Shown here: positions 1-10,938 of the stretch, piece by piece
How the letters are laid out: each line of letters opens with the position of its first letter
How positions within the stretch are numbered: position 1 is the stretch's first letter
DNA from: Dermacentor variabilis
Taxonomy: Eukaryota > Arthropoda > Arachnida > Ixodida > Ixodidae
Assembly: GCF_050947875.1 (NCBI RefSeq)
Contig: NC_134568.1
Coordinates: 253,403,267 to 253,467,266 of the forward strand
DNA: 64,000 nt
Reading direction: 5' to 3'
The notes under the pieces: model-generated
Database searches by the model: none
Told to the model about the DNA's origin: nothing
What the model saw: only the letters and a program-made list of their open reading frames with translations
Program-made: the position numbers and the translations under genes

Positions 1-125
1 CTAGGTGGGGCGACGAAATTCGGAAATTCACGGGCGGTTGATGCAGGACAGGGGTAATTGGAGATCAGCAGGGAAAGGCCTTCATCCAGCAGTGGACATA
101 AAATACGCTGCAGATTATGATGATG
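1..125 (+). mobile_element. 3' tail of an RTE-type LINE
   Basis: The sequence GGAGATCAGCAGGGAAAGGC followed by CTTCATCCAGCAGTGGACAT and an ATGATG-rich end matches the 3' coding end and tail seen again at 47330-47965 and 60270-60480. In that family the protein ends in a Trp-rich stretch such as W..LGEAF.LQW just before a (GAT)n tail. Only the last part is in the window. The family is inferred from pattern recognition. Confidence 0.5.
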
Positions 126-305
126 TATCTCCTACTTGTCTCTTTTAACAGCAAATGCTGGAATTTTTTTTTGTTCGTATAATAGTCAAAAACTGCATCT
201 TTTTCAATAATTTTTATCATCATATAATGTTTTTGAAACTATAGATAGATATTCATTTACATGAAGACTATGCAACACCAAATTTTCATTATGTCGAGCA
301 CCTTT

Positions 306-720
306 TGGAAGAGTGAGTGAGAAAACTTTATTTCGAATCAGAACGATTTGTGTCCGGTGAGTAAGTGGGCTGGGGCACCCACTGAGGTTAAGGTCAAGAG
401 TTCTTGCCTCTCGGCGGCTTCCTTGGCCCGCTGGACTGCCCTGAGTTGGTCTTCGAGATTCGATCTGAGCAGCACAGCATGCCATCGTGCGTGGAGGCTG
501 TCGATGGAGGCTTCTCTCTCATTGTCCTGTATTAAGCCCTGGCATTCCCATAGCATGTGTTCTAGCATGGCTCTGGTTTCACAGTATTTCAAGTCATTTG
601 AGGATGAGGGAAAGAGCGTCCACCTATTTTGCAGCCATTTAGTATCAGTGAAGCCGAAACGCTGCAGTTGGATGAGCTTTAGTTGCAGTGTTCGATGGAG
701 CTAAATGCTACGCTGTAGAA
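306..720 (-). mobile_element. LINE 3' end with C-terminal Cys/His motif
   Basis: On the minus strand this reads as the C-terminus of a LINE ORF2. It contains LEHMLWECQGL, a degenerate form of the CxxC...H...C motif that follows RNase H in tick I-like LINEs, then the tail motif LEDQLRAVQRAKEAAERQ. A TTTATT (AATAAA on the minus strand) and a TCACTCACTC run at about 306-335 mark the 3' terminus. The element is severely 5' truncated. Similar 3' ends occur at 18630-18843 and 18855-19185. Confidence 0.65.
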
Positions 721-1774
721 GCATCCCCTCTGTTGGCCTTGCAAGAACCTTATAGCAACAAACGCAGAAACACAGCTAACATTGTCTTGAAACTGGCATC
801 TCTTTTCGGGAGCACCTATATGATATACGTCTGTGATCTGACATTCTCTTTGATAATTTTGAACAAGAGCTGCCTTCAGTCTGAAGTGACCAGTGTGACA
901 TTATAAGGTATGCTGAGAACAGCAATGAGTGCAAATATACCAGACAGTTTTCTGCAAGAAAGAAGTGCAGCATTTCTCGCCAAATTGTGGCATGTGTGTC
1001 TCCCAGAGAAGCTGGTTTTGGCCCTTGCTGATTTTGAGTTGTGCAGCCTTGTTTTAAAGGGATGCAAATATGGTGATACTAGTTACATAATAAATTGCTT
1101 TGCCTATATCAAGACAACAAATTTGTATACAGGTTGCCTAAAAGCGAAGCATTCTTAGTGAATGATTGGAAGTTATCGAGCTGAAGTTATCTGCCTCGTG
1201 TGCTTGCTCAAGAACAGGTGCCTCTGCACAAAAACCACAGCTCTCTTACAACAGAATCAGTCGGAACACTCCTTTGCATCTCACTCTCTCCCTCGAGACT
1301 CCAGTAAGTGTTGTTAGCCCTTATACTTGAAATAAATTAATGTTCAATAAATTTCAAATTGTATATTTTCTAATCAAATGTCAATAATATAGCAAGGACT
1401 ATTCAATTCATACTCAAAATTTTGAAGATTCACGGATCCCTACAAATAAACCTTCAGTTATCAACTGTGTATTGCTGTTATTCACTGTTGCCAGCAATTT
1501 GTAGGTGACAAACAGATAGTGTAAGGACAGTAGAAAAATGTGGTGTGTTTTGTCTCATTCACTTGTATTGGTGGCCTTAAAAGGCCGTAAAAGTGGTGGC
1601 CCTAAAAGTGTACGGAGCACTTGAGGGAACAAACATTTCTTCATGGCAAAAGCATGCAGCTTGTACAAACAAGCGCAGATAGTATCTTCAAATTCCTCAA
1701 TGCATGCTCTGGCTGAGAATATTATTTTCCACAGCCCCCATGCCCTTTGAGCTTTTGCAGTAAACTGTACATAC
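721..1774. other. No gene recognised
   Basis: AT-rich non-coding sequence. A short open frame at 910-1158 has no recognisable domain and no convincing splice sites. It probably belongs to the intron upstream of the PM20D2-like exon, the same intron that holds the gypsy element. Confidence 0.4.
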
Positions 1775-2483
1775 TGACACGTGTACTTATCTTTGTCGGG
1801 CGACCACATTTGGCCGCCTTACAAATGTTATCGCGCAGCACAGGACGTGCCTGCATGTAAAAGAAGTTTCTGGAATGTTATCGATGGTTCCGTACACTGT
1901 CTTTCACCGCAACTTGTGTAATCTTATTGCATGTATGCGCGACGCGAATAGTGTAGAACTTTGTGGAAGACACGCGGGTCCCATCGGTTAATCTGGAACA
2001 TTCGACGACTGATCTATAAAAGCTGATGCGCTTGACCCGCTGATCAGATTCTCGACGATCGCCGACCGTGTCCGCCGCTGTCGTTGTGCTAAAAGTGTAG
2101 CCTGTTTTTGTGGGCACAGGTTCGCCCAATAAAAGTTAGTTTTGTCTTTCACAGTAGACAGTTTTAGTATAGCGTAAAATGCTTGCGTTAGCGTTAGCGC
2201 GCGACGCAACGCTAACGCAAAGAAAGACTGCACTGCGCGGCACAAGGTAGTGCTTTAGAATAGCGGAACGGAGAAAAGCGTTAACGTTAACGCAAACAAA
2301 TACACCGCCATCTAGATGTAAAAACACACAGTACTGGAAAGCCAAATCCACATGAAATGTCGAGCTTATCCAATGCCGAATCCGCAAGTGTGTCCCTAAG
2401 TCAAGCTTATCGAAAGCCACAGTCATAGTAGTATTGCTTCATAGTATTGCTACTGTGTTCTTCAACGTCACCACCACGTGACA
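1775..2483 (+). repeat. 5' LTR of the gypsy element, with an internal insertion
   Basis: Matches the 3' LTR (7334-7753) along its length, except for about 281 extra bases at 2157-2437. A TATAAA box is at 2015-2020 and an AATAAA poly(A) signal at 2128-2133. Without the insertion it would be about 428 bp against 420 bp for the 3' LTR. Confidence 0.9.
2157..2437. mobile_element. Insertion in the 5' LTR with hairpin-forming arms
   Basis: This segment is absent from the 3' LTR. It is flanked by TTCACAGTA (2148-2156) and TTCATAGTA (about 2438-2446), a 9-bp direct repeat with one mismatch. Near its left end TGCGTTAGCGTT (about 2184-2195) is followed by AACGCTAACGCA (about 2208-2219), which can pair as a stem, and GCGTTAACGTTAACGC lies near 2279. 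No open frame is seen. It is most likely a short non-autonomous transposon; the family is not recognised. Confidence 0.65.
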
Positions 2484-2485
2484 TC

Positions 2486-2503
2486 TGGTGGAGGGGCTTT
2501 ACG
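2486..2503 (+). other. Candidate primer-binding site
   Basis: TGGTGGAGGGGC begins two bases after the end of the 5' LTR, the usual place for the tRNA primer-binding site, and starts with TGG as expected for pairing with a tRNA CCA end. The tRNA was not identified. Confidence 0.45.
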
Positions 2504-2618
2504 TTCATGTACGAGACCCCCTCGACAAGCCGTAATTCAAGCCCGGACCGCAAAGAGAACACCAACGTAGTCCCGGACCATCGAGCAAGCCGCCGTCTTC
2601 AACAGCTGCCCCCGGAGC

Positions 2619-3884
2619 ATGGACTTCTACCTGAGAAGACCAAGAAGATTGTGGCCAAGGCAACCCCAATGGCAGCCCCAGTGTCCCCCATCGTGCTGCA
2701 GCCAGCCCAGGGAACCACCGACGTTCCACGGTTCCACATTTGAGGACCCACAAAGCTGGCTGGAAACGTATGAGAGGGTCGCTACGTTTAACAGCTGGGC
2801 AAGCAACGACAAGCTGCGACATCTCTATTTCGCATTGGAGGACGCCGCCAGGACATGGTTCGAGAATCGAGAAGCGACCTTGACGACGTGAGACCTGTTT
2901 CAAAACGGCTTCCTGCAAACATTTACAAGCGTCGTGCTAAATGAGCGAGCCCAAGCTGTACTGGAGACCAGAGCGCAGCTGCCGAATGAGACGATCGCGA
3001 TCTTCACTGAGGAAATGACCCGTCTGTTCCGCCACGCCGACCCGGAAATGTCAGAGGAGAAGAAAGTCCGCCTACTGATGCGTGGTGTAAAGAAGGAACT
3101 TTTCGCCGGAATGGTAAGAAGCCCACCGAAGACCGTCGACGAGTTTCTTCGTGAGGCGACGAACATCGAGAAGACTCTGGAATTGCGGAACCGGCAATTC
3201 GACTGACGCACCAAGCCAACAAGCTACGCTGGCGTTCAATCAGTGGCCACTGACGACCTGCGCGAGACCATCCGAGCGGTCGTACGGGAGGAGCTCCAGA
3301 AGTTCTACCCAAGGACGCAGTCCCAAGTGGATCCAATCGCTGAAATCGTCAAAGAAGAGGTTCAGCGATCGCTTGGAGTCCCTGAGGTGCAACCATGATC
3401 ACCGCAACCTCAGCCGGAAGCGATGACCTACGCCGCCGTTGCCTGCCGTCAAGGCCCCCCTCCGCGACAACGCCAGGGCCCTGTAACGCTGCAATTTCAT
3501 CGTCCACCGCCGCTGCCGCCAGCACGTCCACCCGTCGCCCAGCGCAGCTACGTGAGGAAGACGGACATTTGGCGAGCCCCCAACCACCGCCCGCTCTGCT
3601 ACCACTGCGGCGAAGCCGGCCATGTGTACCGCCGATGCCCATACCGCGACCTGGGATTGCGAGGGTTCGCCGCCGATGCACCGCGCCCTCGGGAAGGTGA
3701 ACGCCCTCGTGACATCGCCGACTACCTCGCCGCTACTCAGTGGAGCCTTCGACGACCGTCCCGTTCGCCGTCACCAGGTCGCTACCTGTCGCTGCAGCGC
3801 GGACCATACACTGGCCCAGCCCGGGGCTGGTCAGCGAGACCGAACTCGACGTGCTTCTCGATGGCCACGCAGTTACCGCCTTAA
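2619..3884 (+). pseudogene. gag: gypsy gag-like region with CCHC zinc knuckle, broken
   Basis: Encodes the structural Gag of the retrotransposon. One frame runs 2619-2891, meets a stop, and continues 2892-3206 as a helical capsid-like domain with FTEEMTRLF and VDEFLREATNIEKTLELR; another stop follows. The same frame reopens at 3423-3884 and contains the zinc knuckle CYHCGEAGHVYRRCP (about 3597-3641), a CX2CX4HX4C RNA-binding motif, inside a Pro/Arg-rich tail. At least two in-frame stops make it non-functional. The upstream part (2447-2618) may include more of the N-terminus. Confidence 0.8.
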
Positions 3885-4210
3885 TAGACACAGGGGCTGA
3901 TTACTCCGTCATGAGTGGGCACATCACCGCCCATTTGAAGAAAGTTAGGACCGCATGGGAAGGCCCTCAAATTCAGACCGCTGGAGGACACCTCATCATG
4001 CCAACTGGAATCTGCACGGCAAGAATAACCATTCATGACTGTACTTACCCTGCCACCTTCGTTATCCTCCAACAGTGTTCACGAGACGTCATTCTCGGTA
4101 TGGACTTCCTGGATCAACACGGCGCAATCATCAACCTGAAGTCGAAGTCAATAACGCTGTCAGAAGATAAGCAATGCCGCCGGAGAGCCCTCGTTGTCGC
4201 CATGCCTTGA
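3740..4210 (+). pseudogene. pro: gypsy aspartic protease region
   Basis: Contains ALIDTGADYSVM (about 3877-3912), the D-T/S-G catalytic motif of a retroviral-type aspartic protease, and ILGMDFLDQHG near the end of the domain, the conserved hydrophobic-Gly flap partner. It is in a different frame from both the zinc knuckle and the reverse transcriptase. Its frame ends at a TGA at 4208-4210, overlapping the RT frame that starts at 4174, so a frame change lies in or near this overlap. This may be an indel rather than programmed frameshifting. Confidence 0.82.
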
Positions 4211-5595
4211 GTGTGCTCAAAGATCAAGTGAGCATCCCGCCTCGCTCCAGCATTGTTATTTCGGTCGGCACCGGAACACCCGCTGACGTAGAAGGCGTCA
4301 TCGAAGGCGACCAACGTCTACTGCTAGACCGTGAAATTTGCGTCGCAAGAGGGATCGCTCAACTCCACGGAGGGCAAGTGGAAGTTATGCTAACCAACTT
4401 CAGCCAAGAGTTCAAGCACATCAACAAGGGCACAACAATCGCATACATCGAGGAAATTGTGGAAACCAGCAATGCCTTTGTCCTCTCGGATTCAGCCGCA
4501 TCTACCACGATGAGCATTGTCCCCAAACCAGACTTCGACGTGAATCCAAGTCTCCCCGTGATTAAGCAACAGCAGCTGAGAAGTCTGCTCCGACGATACA
4601 AAGGCTGCTTTTCGACGTCATCGAGGGTTCGACAAACACCAGTCGCCAAGCATCGCATAATCACCGAGGAGTGCGCTCGACCACTCTGCCAGAGCCCTTA
4701 CCGAGTTTCACCGCGAGAACGTAAAGCTATAAGAGAACAAGTCGATGAAATGCTGCGCGACGACATCATCCAGCCGTCGAAGAGCCCGTGGGCATCCCTT
4801 GTTGTCCCGGTGAAGAAAAAGGACGGAACCGTACGTTTCTGCGTCGATTATCGTAGTCTGAACAAGATCACGAAGAAGGACGTATACCCCCTCCCACGGA
4901 TAGACAACGCATTGGATCGGCTCTGCAACGCTAAATACTTCTCGTCGATGGACCTGAAGTCTGGCTATTGGCAAATAGAAGTCGACGAAAGAGATCGCGA
5001 AAAGACCGCCTTCATCACGCCAGGCGGCCTCTACGAGTTCAAGGTCATGCCATTCGGACTGTGCTCGGCACCTGCAACGTTCCATCGCGTCATGGACACG
5101 GTGTTAGCAGGATTGAAGTGGCAGACCTGTCTTGCTTACTTGGATGACGTCATCGTCTTTGTTGGAAATTTCGATGATACCCTTAGGTGGCTTGCGACAG
5201 TACTAGAGGCCATCAAGACCTCAGGGCTCACTCTGAAACGGGAAAAATACCGCTTCGCTTACGATGAGCTTCTAGTCCTGGGCCCCGTCATCAGCAAATC
5301 TGAAGTCTGCCCCGACCCACAGAAGACAGCCGACATTGCAAAGTTCCCGCAGCCCATCGACAAGAAGACAGTGCGTAGATTTCTTGGCATGTGTGCCTAC
5401 TACAGGCGATTTGTCAAGGACTTTTCACGCATCGCTGAGCCGCTGACAAAGCTAACTAAATGTGACGTCGAGTTCAAGTGGGAAACGCCGCAGGCCAACG
5501 CATTTCAAGAACTCAGCGCATGCAGTCGCTGCCCGTACTTGCGCACTTCGACGTGCACGCCGATACCGAAATACACACTGACACCAGTAGCCTAA
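4174..5595 (+). pseudogene. pol: gypsy reverse transcriptase
   Basis: An open frame of 473 codons with the ordered RT blocks of Ty3/gypsy: KKKDGTVRFCVDYRSLN, then MDLKSGYWQIEVD, the MPFGLCSAPATF block, and the catalytic YLDDV (about residue 325), where two aspartates bind the metal ions. The thumb and connection region RRFLGMCAYYRRFVKDFSRI follows. The frame stops where RNase H should begin. The domain looks whole, but the flanking frame changes mean no intact polyprotein is made. Confidence 0.9.
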
Positions 5596-6000
5596 GCCTC
5601 GGTGCCGTCCTAGTCCAGAGAAAAGATGGACATGAACACGTGATAGCTTAAGCTAGCCGGTCGTTGTCAAAAGCGGAAGGCAATTATTCTACAACCGAAA
5701 AGGAATGCCTCGCCATCGTTTGGGCTACAGCTAAATTTCGCCCTTACCTCTATGGCAGGTCATTCAAAGTGGTCAGCGACCATCACGCGTTGTGTTGGTT
5801 AGCTAAATTAAAGGACGATGGAGCCTAAGACTACAAGAATACGACATCACTGTAACATACAAGTCCGGACGAAAACACTCGGATGCCGATTGCCTATCAC
5901 GTGCCCCCATTGACCCGTCGCCGCAAGATGACTAGGATGACGACGCCTTCCTTGGCATAATAAGCGCGGAAGACTTCGCCGAACGACAACGAGGGGACCC
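5596..6000 (+). pseudogene. gypsy RNase H region, broken
   Basis: Translated pieces show the RNase H order of Ty3 elements: a degraded first-aspartate region at about 5565-5610, [19 protein letters not shown] at about 5670-5730 with the catalytic Glu, and [11 protein letters not shown] at about 5770-5803. The tether segment [20 protein letters not shown] follows at about 5848-5907. In-frame stops occur near 5650, 5826 and 5930. Confidence 0.8.
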
Positions 6001-6103
6001 GGAGCTAAAAGCCCTAGTCGAGTATTAGGAAGGGCGGACGGACATTGTCCCTAGGGCATTTAAGCGTGGATTATCTTCGTTCACGCTTCAAAACAACCTA
6101 CTC

Positions 6104-7231
6104 TTGAAGAACTTCTCACCAGTCCGCGCCAACTACCTTCTTGTTGTTCTGTCGGCGCTGCGTCCAGAAGTACTGCACACCCTACATGACGATCCGACCG
6201 CTGGGCACCTCGGTTTCTCCTGGACGCTGTCGAGGATACAAGAAAGGTATTACTGGCCGCACCTAACCGCTGATGTCGCCCGTTACGTCAAGACATGCCG
6301 AGACTGTCAGCGACGCAAGACACCACCGACAAGGCCAGCGGGATTACTGCAGCCGATCAAGCCTCCTTACCGACCTTTTCAGCAGATCGGGATGGACTTG
6401 TTTAGACCGTTTCCTACATCAACATACGGAAATAAGTGGATTGTCGTGGCGATGGACTATCTCACCCGCTTCGCTGAAACTAAAGCTCTACCGAAAGGCA
6501 GCGCAGCCAAAGTGGTGAAATTTTTCGTCGAGAACATCCTGCTGCGACATGGTGCTCCAGAAGTCGTCATCACCGACAGAGGAACGGCTTTTACAGCAGA
6601 GCTCACGCAAGCCATTCTGCAATACAGCCAGACAAGTCTCAGGAGGACAACTGCCTACCATCCGAAGACGAATGGTCTCACGGAGCTCCTGAACAAGACC
6701 CTCGGCGACATGCTAGCAATGTACGTCGACATCGAGCACAAGACGTGGGATGCGGTCCTGCCGTACGTAACATTCGCTTACAACACGGCGGTGCAAGAAA
6801 CAACACAGATCACGCCATTTAAGCTGGTTTACGGCAGGAACCCGACGACGACGCTCAACGCCATGCTGCCGCACGTAACTGACGTGGAGAATCTTGACGT
6901 CGCTACCTATCTCCAGCACGCTGAAGAAGCTCGACAGCTCGCCCGCCTACGGATCAAGAACCAGCAGCGTACCGACAGCCGACACCACAACCTCCGACGA
7001 CGCTTCGTCGAGTACCAGCCCGGCGACCGTGTTTGGGTATGGACCTCGATACGCCGACGAGGACTGAGCGAGAAACTACTGCGACGCTATTTCGGACACT
7101 ACAAGGTCATCCGACGTATTGGCGCACTGGACTATGAGGTCGTGCCAGACGGCATTTCGCATTCACAGCGGTGCCGCGCACCATCTGAAGTGGTCCACGT
7201 GGTGCGCCTTAAACCCTTTTATGGATGCTGA
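6104..7231 (+). pseudogene. int: gypsy integrase
   Basis: An open frame of 375 codons. It begins with the HHCC zinc-binding region (H..H...CRDCQRRK, about 6180-6325). The DDE core follows: an Asp at GMDLF, an Asp in VITDRGTAF, and a Glu in the KTNGLTELLNKT segment. The C-terminal GPY/F-like region lies around RRYFGHYKVIRRIGALDYEV, followed by VVHVVRLKPF typical of this lineage. Catalytic residues are present, but the open frame starts in a different frame from RT. It ends about 100 bp before the 3' LTR. Confidence 0.88.
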
Positions 7232-7320
7232 CGAACTTCCTTATTTTGTTGTTTTCTTTGCTACGAGTGCTTCTTTTTTTATTACTTTCGTTTGTTTGCA
7301 GCATCGGGTCGATGCTTTTT

Positions 7321-7330
7321 AAGAGGGGGG
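7321..7330 (+). other. Polypurine tract
   Basis: AAGAGGGGGG directly upstream of the 3' LTR (start 7334), the expected plus-strand priming site of an LTR retrotransposon. Confidence 0.75.
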
Positions 7331-7333
7331 TAA

Positions 7334-7753
7334 TGACACGTGTACTTGTCTTTATCGGGCGACCACGTTTGGGCCGCCTAACAAATCTTATCGCGCAGCG
7401 CAGGATGCGCCTGCATGTAAAAGAAGTTTCTGGAATGTTATCGATGGTTCCATACACTGTCTTTCACCGCAACTTGTGTAATCTGATTGCATGTATGCGC
7501 GACGCGAATAGTGTAGAACTTTGTGGAAGACACGCGGGTCCCATCGGTTAATCTGGAACATTCGATGACTGATCTATAAAAGCCGACGCGCTTGACCCGC
7601 TGATCAGATTCTCGACGATCGCCGACCGTGTTCGCAGCTATCGTTGTGCTAAAAGTGTAGCCTGTTTTTGTGGGCACAGGTTCGCCCAATAAAAGTTAGT
7701 TTTGTGCTTCACAGTATTGCTACTGTGTTCTTCAGCGTCACCACCACGTGACA
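7334..7753 (+). repeat. 3' LTR of the gypsy element
   Basis: 420 bp, TGACACGTG...CACGTGACA, with TATAAA at 7575-7580 and AATAAA at 7688-7693. It lacks the insertion found in the 5' LTR. Followed by the ATAC target duplication. Confidence 0.92.
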
Positions 7754-7903
7754 ATACCTACAGCACATACATAATTGCTGCAATAATTTTGCTCTATGGA
7801 TATGTTGTTACTGTACGAGGAAGTAGCTTTTCTGAACAGCACTATAAAGTTATGGCATGTACACTTATCCCAAGTAATGTGTTTTCCTCCGTTCTTTTGG
7901 CAG

Positions 7904-8202
7904 GTGTTAAATTTGATGATGGCAACAGTGAGGCCAACCTTTTTGTGGCTTCATCTGACATGGGCGATGTGTGCCACACAGTGCCCAGCATTCACCCTAT
8001 TTACCGAATTGATTCAGCAGGACCAAACCACACAAAGGAGTTCACAGATGCTGCAGGCCATCCATCTGCTCAGCCACCAACACTAGTTGCTGCTAAAGCC
8101 ATGGCTTTAGCATGCCTTGACATTTTGCTCAACCCGGATGTGCTCATACCAGAAGCTAAGGCAGTATTTGCTGCTGACATGGAACGATCAAATCGCAGCT
8201 GA
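7904..8202 (+). CDS. PM20D2: PM20D2-like dipeptidase (M20 family), last coding exon
   Basis: Terminal exon of a peptidase M20 domain-containing protein 2-like enzyme, a zinc aminoacylase/dipeptidase family that in vertebrates hydrolyses dipeptides with basic residues. The exon follows a TTTTGGCAG acceptor at 7903, enters in mid-codon and ends at TGA 8200-8202, giving 99 residues. Visible family motifs are SSDMGDVCHTVPSIHPIY and NHTKEFTDAAG, which carries the last metal-ligand histidine, followed by the helical tail LVAAKAMALACLDILLN. Earlier exons are not in the window or not recognisable; the preceding intron holds the gypsy element. The assignment rests on remembered family motifs. Confidence 0.8.
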
Positions 8203-8350
8203 TAACCATCCTTGAAGTCTCTATACCATAAGAGTGGTTGATACTGCCTGCGATAAAAAATGCACTTATAAATGTAAAATGTTGGTTGGCAAAGGTGTTC
8301 ACTGGTACTAGCAACGGTTATTGAAGGCTCATTATATACCGTAGTGGTTA

Positions 8351-8356
8351 AATAAA
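8351..8356 (+). promoter_or_regulatory. Poly(A) signal of the PM20D2-like gene
   Basis: AATAAA 149 bases after the stop codon, in AT-rich sequence. It is the first canonical signal downstream and would give a short 3' UTR. Confidence 0.6.
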
Positions 8357-10297
8357 GTTATGGGTTGTTTGTTATTAGACTCTTGTGTTATTAATTCACT
8401 TTGTGCCCTGTACACAGCTAAAATACATGACCTCCTATAATGCTCTTAGCAACACTGGCTCTCCAATTGATCCTCATGCTGCTGTTTTTGTTATTGATGT
8501 TATTCATTTGAGAATTTCTTAAATTAAGTCATGTAGTTAAAGAGAGCAGAATAGAGGCAGGTGTTCTTTATGCTGTGCCAGAAGAAGAAGTGGGTCAGCT
8601 TGACTTTTACCCAGTGATAAATAAATGTTCAAATCCTAGATGAGGATGTTAGTGAGAAAAAAACTGCCATAGTTATCTTGCTCCAGTACTGTTTTAGAGC
8701 ACAGCTCTTAAGCACCCGTTCCTACAGCAAGCGTTGGCATCAGCGTTGTCTCGTGCGTAACGAAGCGAAGGATGGAAGTCAAAGAGCAAATGTGGGGTGC
8801 CGCGGGAGATGAACCGCATGAGGAGGAAAGTGGAGTGGAGGGTGCAGCGAAACCATAAGGTGGAAAGCGGAGGAGGCTATGGCGATAGCGTGAGAAGAAA
8901 AGTGGAGTGCGACGATGATGGCCAAAATAGCACGCATTGTCTGGGAAGTCTGTTGGCAATGGCTGCTGTGAATCACCCACACATCACACACACGCTGGCT
9001 CTCGCGATCTCCACATTAGCAAGGCAGTCGCACCACACTTCGCTCATTTGCAGCGTGCCGCACGAGACAGATTGTCCGCGCCAGCCAATATATCGCGAAA
9101 TGAAAACACATATAAAGCTGCGCTCAAATTTCACAGTAGTGTGAGTACTGTTGTCATCGGTGAATTTTTTTAACATGCTTTTTCTAACACACAAAATCCA
9201 TAGACCCTTTGCAAGATCTTCAAGTGAGGTTCTTTGTCCAGTGAAACGACTGGCATTTACCACGGTGTCTAACTCAAGGCGGATGTTTGCACAAAATCTA
9301 CGCATTTAATCCACAATTCTTGGGTGCTGTTGAGCTTCTGTAGACCTTCCATGGCACAATATTTGTGTGCAAGAGCCATACACTAAGAGATGCTGTTTTG
9401 TCTGCTAATGAAGTTTTGTGGTAAAGGAGTAGCCTGCATGGATGTTGACATTGAGGTTTTCTAAAGGACCATAAATCATGTAGGCCATCCACAGCCCATT
9501 GTTTTATTTGCAAAGAGCTGTCTGCCAGGCAACTCAAAAAGCAATATTCGTTTGTTGGGTGTTGCAGTAACCCTCAGCTGCAGCTAAAGCAATCTCGTCA
9601 ACACAGTGCATGTTATGCAACTATGTCACTAAATTTAGTGACTTTCTCACTAAGTTACGGAGTTTTTTATTTTTTAGTCACCTTAATGAAAACTTTGCCT
9701 TTCAGGAGTCTTCATGACTTCTTTTGTGACTTTTTTGGCAATGTATGTAGCCAGTAAATTGCCCTGGGGAAATTCCTCGAGAGACTTTGGCTATATTCAG
9801 TGCCTCACCTACATTTTATCCCAAGGGGAATATATCCACCTCCATTCACCAATGCTTTTAAAAACCTACCAAAGAGTTTATTACTGAGCCATCAGAGTTT
9901 CAGTAGAGAGTTTTAGAATAGGGCTTTGATGTGGCTTTGCATTTGTGGATAGCGTCTTGCGTTTGCATCGCCACTATGGTGTAAAAAAAAAGCTATTGTA
10001 AATATTAAAATAAGATATAACATTTCATGGTAATAAAATTAATCTTAATTTTTGCATTTAATTACAGTGTAGAGGTTATTCTATTAGCAGCAAGCAATTT
10101 GTTGCATTTAGTTTTTGAGTAACCAACTTGACATGCCTTCATCAGCCAAATTAAGCTGTGTTGGGCCTACGAGCCATGAACTCTACAATGAAATTCGGAG
10201 TCTGCAGTGTCTATTGAATTAATCTTCATAACATGTGTTAGTTGAGAGAAAGCGATAACCACAGTCACTTGTCCTAGCTTACGAACTTCATGCGTTA
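8357..10297. other. Intergenic; probable unnamed repeat at 8711-9180
   Basis: No gene recognised. 8711-9180 is GC-richer than its surroundings, with AG-rich runs (GGAGGAAAGTGGAGTGGAGG) and a GTCTCGTGCGTAACGAAG segment that look like a common tick interspersed repeat, but no termini were found. 9181-10297 is plain AT-rich sequence. Confidence 0.35.
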
Positions 10298-10305
10298 CCT
10301 GGAAC

Positions 10306-10938
10306 CATAGAGTTTCTCACTATAGCACCTGGAGGGAAATCTAGCGCCACCGTCTATGGGAGTTTCTTAAGGGGCGCTGTGCCGTCATGGGAATGACGGT
10401 ATATGTGTCTGCGAGGCTTGTGTTGGCTGGTGTTGTTAGAGGCTTCATCTAAAACGTGGATATGGCTACACAAATAATGCATTCTAAAAGTAAAATGTTC
10501 ATAAAATGGTTCAATTCACCATATTACATCTTTACTAACCTACAATGCATGACCAAGTGAAAAAAAAGCAAGAACAGACGACCAACTGTTTCAAAGCTAG
10601 CGTGAATCTTGTCGTCTGTCCTCCAACTTTAGCGGCCCACTGATACTTTTTACGTATCATATAATTCTACACGCAATGACAAGTCCTCATAGTTAAATAA
10701 AACATGTTTTTGCATAATAATAAAGCTAAAACAGCTTTTTACATGTTCTTTTAGTAGAAAATTAATCATTGTAACAGACGGAATGGTGTTTGCCAGGTGC
10801 GTCTTCAAGATATCCTGGCTCTACAAGAACGTTGCCAATCCGAAGTCGCAATATATCAGCATTCCCATGCATACCACTACATACCACAGTGCAGCAGTGC
10901 CAGATTTCCCTCTGGGTAATATAGTGAGAAACTCTATG
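10306..10938. mobile_element. Non-autonomous DNA transposon with 8-bp target duplication
   Basis: A 633-bp element. The left end CATAGAGTTTCTCACTATA and the right end TATAGTGAGAAACTCTATG are inverted repeats. Similarity continues inward to about 40 bp, where both arms share GAGGGAAATCT in complementary orientation. Outside the ends, CCTGGAAC is present at 10298-10305 and again at 10939-10946. An 8-bp duplication is characteristic of the hAT and P superfamilies. There is no transposase frame. A diverged end of the same family is at 31000-31131. Confidence 0.85.

Larger units (their letters stand above)
1775..7753 (+). mobile_element. Ty3/gypsy LTR retrotransposon, degenerate, with ATAC target duplication
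   Basis: A complete but inactive Ty3/gypsy element of 5,979 bp. Both LTRs start with TGACACGTG and end with CACGTGACA, almost exact inverted termini. The 4-bp ATAC at 1771-1774 recurs at 7754-7757 as target site duplication. Between the LTRs lie a primer-binding site candidate, gag with a zinc knuckle, protease, reverse transcriptase, RNase H and integrase in the Ty3 order, then a purine tract. Stop codons and frame changes break gag, the protease/RT junction and RNase H. The first about 85 bases of the two LTRs differ at roughly a tenth of sites by eye. It sits in the intron before the last PM20D2-like exon, in the same orientation as the gene. Confidence 0.93.

Noticed and set aside
910..1158. 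82-codon frame as a possible upstream PM20D2 exon
   Set aside because: No PM20D2 motif and no acceptor/donor pair of suitable phase.
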